Assembly (NCBI GenBank): GCA_016302005.1
Contig: JAEDOK010000070.1
Coordinates: 1-8,809 of the forward strand
Reading direction: 5' to 3'
Length of the DNA stretch: 8,809 nt
From: Oscillospiraceae bacterium
Lineage (GTDB): Bacteria; Bacillota_A; Clostridia; Oscillospirales; Oscillospiraceae
Below the pieces are notes generated by a model, which was not told the origin of the DNA, ran no database searches, and saw nothing but the letters and a program-made list of their open reading frames with translations. A program made the position numbers and the translations under genes. Shown piece by piece: positions 6,571 to 8,809 of this stretch (positions are counted from its first letter, which is position 1; each line of letters starts with the position of its first letter).

Positions 6571-6753
6571 GGACAGTTTGGACTAAGGACTAAGGGTGAA
6601 TGGTGAATGACTATGGTGTGCTTCGCACGAATGAAAAATGCACCGACCGCCCCCTCACCGTAGGGGCGGCTATTAGCCGCCCGCATTTCAAATTCGCGCG
6701 GAGCGCTCCTCAGTCATTCACCCTTAGTCCTTAGCCCTCAGTCCAAACAGTCC
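6571..6753. mobile_element. MITE-like 183-bp palindromic element
   Basis: Terminal inverted repeats of 41 bp (6571-6611 and 6713-6753) match at about 34 of 41 positions. Each arm contains short internal repeats of GGACTAAG and GGTGAAT. Inside, CGAATGAAAAATGC (6628-6641) pairs imperfectly with 6683-6696, and GGGCGGC (6664-6670) pairs with GCCGCCC (6676-6682) around a TATTA loop. The whole element could therefore fold as one long imperfect hairpin. It encodes no protein, and no target-site duplication is obvious. The GTAGGGGCGG ... CCGCCC core resembles repeats I associate with gut Firmicutes. It separates the ttcA-like gene from rplM. Confidence 0.7.
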
Positions 6754-6901
6754 TTTCCCGCAGCCGCTTCAATTATCCCCATGTGTTCGCAGCTTCCTTC
6801 AAACCAAGTGATTTGCCCTATGAGAATTTAAGAGAAAACGAGAGAAAAACGGAGTATTCAAGAGTTCTTCCGACGCAAAATGATTTTTTCAAAATTTAAG
6901 C
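6754..6901. other. Intergenic stretch without recognised content
   Basis: Between the palindromic element and the rplM promoter I see no gene, RNA or strong hairpin. The right half is A-rich. Together with the element, promoter and leader it makes up the 470-bp gene-free gap before rplM. Confidence 0.5.
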
Positions 6902-6930
6902 TTGACATTCGATTTTCCCCGTGGTATAAA
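6902..6930 (+). promoter_or_regulatory. Strong vegetative promoter of rplM-rpsI
   Basis: A perfect TTGACA (6902-6907) and TATAAA (6925-6930) lie 17 bp apart, the best sigma-A promoter in the window, as expected for ribosomal protein genes. The leader is about 70 nt. Confidence 0.88.
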
Positions 6931-6939
6931 GAATAAGCT

Positions 6940-6958
6940 GTGCGTATATTGTACGCGC
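6940..6958 (+). promoter_or_regulatory. Candidate L13 leader hairpin
   Basis: Just after the predicted transcription start, GTGCGTA (6940-6946) pairs with TACGCGC (6952-6958) around TATTG, giving 7 pairs including one G-U. Firmicutes rplM mRNAs often carry an L13 leader used for autogenous control. The position fits, but I cannot match the consensus here. Confidence 0.45.
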
Positions 6959-7007
6959 GAAATTGCAAAAAGTCAAAATATTTATTATCATATACGGAGG
7001 AAACATC

Positions 7008-7439
7008 ATGTCCACTACCCTGGTCAGAAAAGAAGATGTGCAGCGCAAGTGGTATGTCCTCGATGCGGCAGGCAAGCCCCTCGGCAGAACCGCCGTCATC
7101 GCAGCCAACATCCTGCGCGGCAAGGTCAAGCCCGATTTCACCCCCAATGTTGACTGCGGCGACTATGTCATCGTCATCAACGCCGACAAGGCTGTCCTCA
7201 CAGGCAGAAAGCTCGATCAGAAATACTATCGCCGTCACTCCGGTTGGATCGGCGGTCTGAAGGAAACCAAGTATAAGACCCTCATGGCAGAGCGCCCCGA
7301 GTTCGCCATGGAGCTGGCTGTCAAGGGCATGCTCCCGAAGAACACCCTCGGCAGAACCGCCATCACCCGTCTGAAGGTCTTTGCAGGCAGCGAGCATCCG
7401 CATGCCGCGCAGAAGCCCGAAGCTTGGACGCAGGACTAA
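7008..7439 (+). CDS. rplM: 50S ribosomal protein L13
   Basis: Large-subunit protein L13 (uL13), an early assembly protein that binds 23S rRNA. The 143 residues match the usual bacterial length. Recognisable blocks, counted from ATG 7008, are [15 protein letters not shown] (13-27), [18 protein letters not shown] (51-68), YYRRHSGW near 74-81, [10 protein letters not shown] near 107-116 and [17 protein letters not shown] near 122-138. The start at 7008 is chosen over an in-frame ATG at 6963, because GGAGG (6996-7000) sits 7 nt before it and the start falls where other L13 proteins begin. It is the first gene of the conserved rplM-rpsI operon; rpsI follows after 17 nt. Confidence 0.97.
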   Translation: MSTTLVRKEDVQRKWYVLDAAGKPLGRTAVIAANILRGKVKPDFTPNVDCGDYVIVINADKAVLTGRKLDQKYYRRHSGWIGGLKETKYKTLMAERPEFAMELAVKGMLPKNTLGRTAITRLKVFAGSEHPHAAQKPEAWTQD

Positions 7440-7456
7440 TCAGGAGGTAACAGACT

Positions 7457-7861
7457 ATGTACGAGAGCAAAAGACAGTATCAGTACGGCACCGGCAGACG
7501 CAAGTCTTCCATCGCCCGCGTCCGCGTCTATGAGGGCGGCACCGGCTCCATCACCATCAACGGCCGTGACATCGACGACTACTTCGGTCTGGATACCCTG
7601 AAGCTGATCGTTCGTCAGCCGCTGGTCGCCACCGACATGGTCGGCAAGGTCGACATCGTCTGCACCGTCAAGGGCGGCGGCGTGACCGGTCAGGCAGGCG
7701 CCATCCGTCACGGCATCTCCCGTGCGCTGCTGGGCGTCAACGCCGAGTTCCGCGCAACCCTGAAGGCAGCAGGCTTCCTGACCCGTGACCCGAGAATGAA
7801 GGAAAGAAAGAAATACGGTCTCAAAGCCGCACGTCGCGCTCCGCAGTTCTCCAAGAGATAA
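7457..7861 (+). CDS. rpsI: 30S ribosomal protein S9
   Basis: Small-subunit protein S9 (uS9), whose basic C-terminal tail reaches the P-site tRNA in the ribosome. The 134 residues contain the family marks [13 protein letters not shown] (10-22), the [10 protein letters not shown] block (83-92), and the ending [19 protein letters not shown], with the terminal Ser-Lys-Arg intact. ATG 7457 has AGGAGGT (7442-7448) 8 nt upstream. It is translated from the rplM transcript, and a strong terminator follows 31 nt after the stop. Confidence 0.98.
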   Translation: MYESKRQYQYGTGRRKSSIARVRVYEGGTGSITINGRDIDDYFGLDTLKLIVRQPLVATDMVGKVDIVCTVKGGGVTGQAGAIRHGISRALLGVNAEFRATLKAAGFLTRDPRMKERKKYGLKAARRAPQFSKR

Positions 7862-7892
7862 TTGGTCGCGTTTTTACAATCAAAAAGGCTCC

Positions 7893-7928
7893 AAAAACCC
7901 CGGAAAATCAAGGTTTTCCGGGGTTTTT
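7893..7928 (+). terminator. Rho-independent terminator of rplM-rpsI
   Basis: A perfect 15-bp stem, AAAAACCCCGGAAAA (7893-7907) with its complement (7914-7928), has a 6-nt loop and ends in five T. The A tract on its left makes it symmetrical, so it could also act on minus-strand transcripts that read past pnp. Confidence 0.93.
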
Positions 7929-8073
7929 CTGTATCTATGGCTTTGATTCTGTTTGACTGATTTTCTCCGGATTTCACCGAATCTGATATAGTTTACCGTT
8001 TTTACGCATCGGTAACTCCGGTGATGCTCCGGCATTGCAAAAAAGTAAGCGCACAATCATCACACAGGCATGG

Positions 8074-8107
8074 AAAAGCGGCAGCCGGATCGTGGTCCGG
8101 CTGCCGC
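8074..8107 (-). terminator. Rho-independent terminator of pnp
   Basis: On the minus strand, 22 nt after the pnp stop, a perfect 12-bp GC-rich stem (GCGGCAGCCGGA with its complement, 8107-8078) has a 6-nt loop and is followed by only four T (8077-8074). The short T tract may make it somewhat leaky. Confidence 0.8.
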
Positions 8108-8129
8108 ATCATTCAAAGGAATATTCCGA

Positions 8130-8809
8130 TTATTTTTCGGATTCCGCAAGCTCCTTCAAGGCGTCCTTGCGGCTGAAGTTGGCTCTGCCCTTTTCGTCGT
8201 AGCCCATGAACTTGACCCATGTCATATCGCCGACATTCAGGACATCCTCCACCTTTTCTACGCGGCGGTTTTCCAGCTTGGAGATATGCACCATGCCGTC
8301 ATGACCCGGAGCGATCTCGACGAAGGCGCCGATGGGCAGGATGCGCACGACCTTGCCGTAGTACAGCGCGCCGACCTCGGGCACGAAGCAGATGTCGTCG
8401 ATCATCTTCTTGGCGGCGTAGCCCGCAGCGGAATCGACCGCGGCGATGAAGACGTTGCCGTCGTCGTCGATGTCGACCTTGGCGCCGGTGTCGGCGCAGA
8501 TCTTCTGGATGGTCTTGCCGCCGGAGCCGATGACCTCGCGGATCTTATCCACGGGGATCTGCATGGAGATCATCTTCGGGGCAAACTCTGACACCTCGGG
8601 ACGCGGCGCTGAGATGCACGGCAGCATGACCTGCTCCAGGATCTCCAGACGCGCCTTGCGGCAGCGCTCCAAGGCGTCCGCGATGATTTCCATTGTCAGA
8701 CCCTTGTTCTTGAGGTCCATCTGAATGGCGGTGACGCCTTCGGTCGTACCGGCGACCTTGAAGTCCATCTCGCCGTGGAAGTCCTCAACGCCCTGAATGT
8801 CGGTGAAGG
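8130..8809 (-). CDS. pnp: Polynucleotide phosphorylase, 5' end missing
   Basis: C-terminal 225 residues of PNPase, the phosphorolytic 3'-to-5' exoribonuclease of mRNA decay. The fragment enters in the second RNase PH domain at TDIQGVEDFHGEMDFKVAGT (given as TDIQGVEDF then GEMDFKVAGT), where two of the acidic residues around the metal site remain (E of GEM and D of MDF). The KH domain follows with IPVDKIREVIGSGGKTI, where GSGG is the RNA-binding GxxG loop. The S1 domain runs from VGALYYGKVVRILPIGAFVE to FSRKDAL. The protein ends shortly after S1, without the long acidic tail of proteobacterial PNPases. The metal-site Asp of E. coli (D492, GDMD) is Glu here. The frame is open at the right edge; rpsO is the usual upstream neighbour but is not visible. 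Confidence 0.96.
   Translation of the reverse strand, partial: FTDIQGVEDFHGEMDFKVAGTTEGVTAIQMDLKNKGLTMEIIADALERCRKARLEILEQVMLPCISAPRPEVSEFAPKMISMQIPVDKIREVIGSGGKTIQKICADTGAKVDIDDDGNVFIAAVDSAAGYAAKKMIDDICFVPEVGALYYGKVVRILPIGAFVEIAPGHDGMVHISKLENRRVEKVEDVLNVGDMTWVKFMGYDEKGRANFSRKDALKELAESEK

Noticed and set aside
6963..7007. An in-frame upstream ATG that would lengthen L13 by 15 residues
   Set aside because: The true L13 start at 7008 has a well-placed GGAGG, and the extra residues do not resemble L13.
8008..8040. Possible hairpin GCATC...GATGC between rpsI and pnp
   Set aside because: Only five uninterrupted pairs plus a bulged extension, with no gene or tract nearby to give it a role.
8070..8591. 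A 173-codon open frame on the plus strand
   Set aside because: It is antisense to the clear KH and S1 domains of pnp, and its first bases overlap the pnp terminator.

Overview
The window looks like the core chromosome of a Gram-positive Clostridia member, most likely of the Oscillospirales (Ruminococcaceae/Oscillospiraceae) type. This is inferred from four things: strong AGGAGG-type ribosome sites with vegetative -35/-10 promoters, a fairly high-GC coding style, the divergent gyrase-B/ParE type seen in gut Clostridia, and short palindromic intergenic repeats of the kind scattered in those genomes. No phage, transposase, CRISPR array, rRNA or tRNA was found.

Layout from left to right. (1) 1-1408, minus: the N-terminal 469 residues of a type IIA topoisomerase B subunit, cut by the left edge. 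(2) 1589-2929, plus: a membrane-anchored family-3 glycoside hydrolase of the NagZ type, divergent from the topoisomerase gene. Each of the two has its own clear promoter in the 180-bp gap. (3) 5239 down to 3144, minus: a compact operon of ddl (D-Ala-D-Ala ligase), a DUF1934/YwiB-like beta-barrel gene and a 193-residue protein that looks like a CoiA-type nuclease domain with a degraded active site. (4) 5395-5811, plus: an acidic 138-residue protein of unknown function with its own promoter. (5) 5815-6537, minus: a TtcA-like PP-loop/iron-sulfur tRNA thiolation enzyme. (6) 6571-6753: a MITE-like palindromic element. (7) 7008-7861, plus: rplM-rpsI (ribosomal proteins L13 and S9) with a consensus promoter, a short leader hairpin and a strong terminator. 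(8) 8130-8809, minus: the C-terminal part of polynucleotide phosphorylase (pnp), cut by the right edge, with its own terminator.

The themes are housekeeping: DNA topology, cell-wall synthesis and turnover (ddl, NagZ-like), translation (L13/S9, tRNA thiolation) and RNA decay. Nothing here assembles into a clear new multi-gene system. The items most worth a second look are the CoiA-like protein with missing catalytic residues in the ddl operon, the 183-bp palindromic element directly upstream of the ttcA-like gene, a Gly-to-Asp change at an active-site position of Ddl, and the candidate L13 leader structure.
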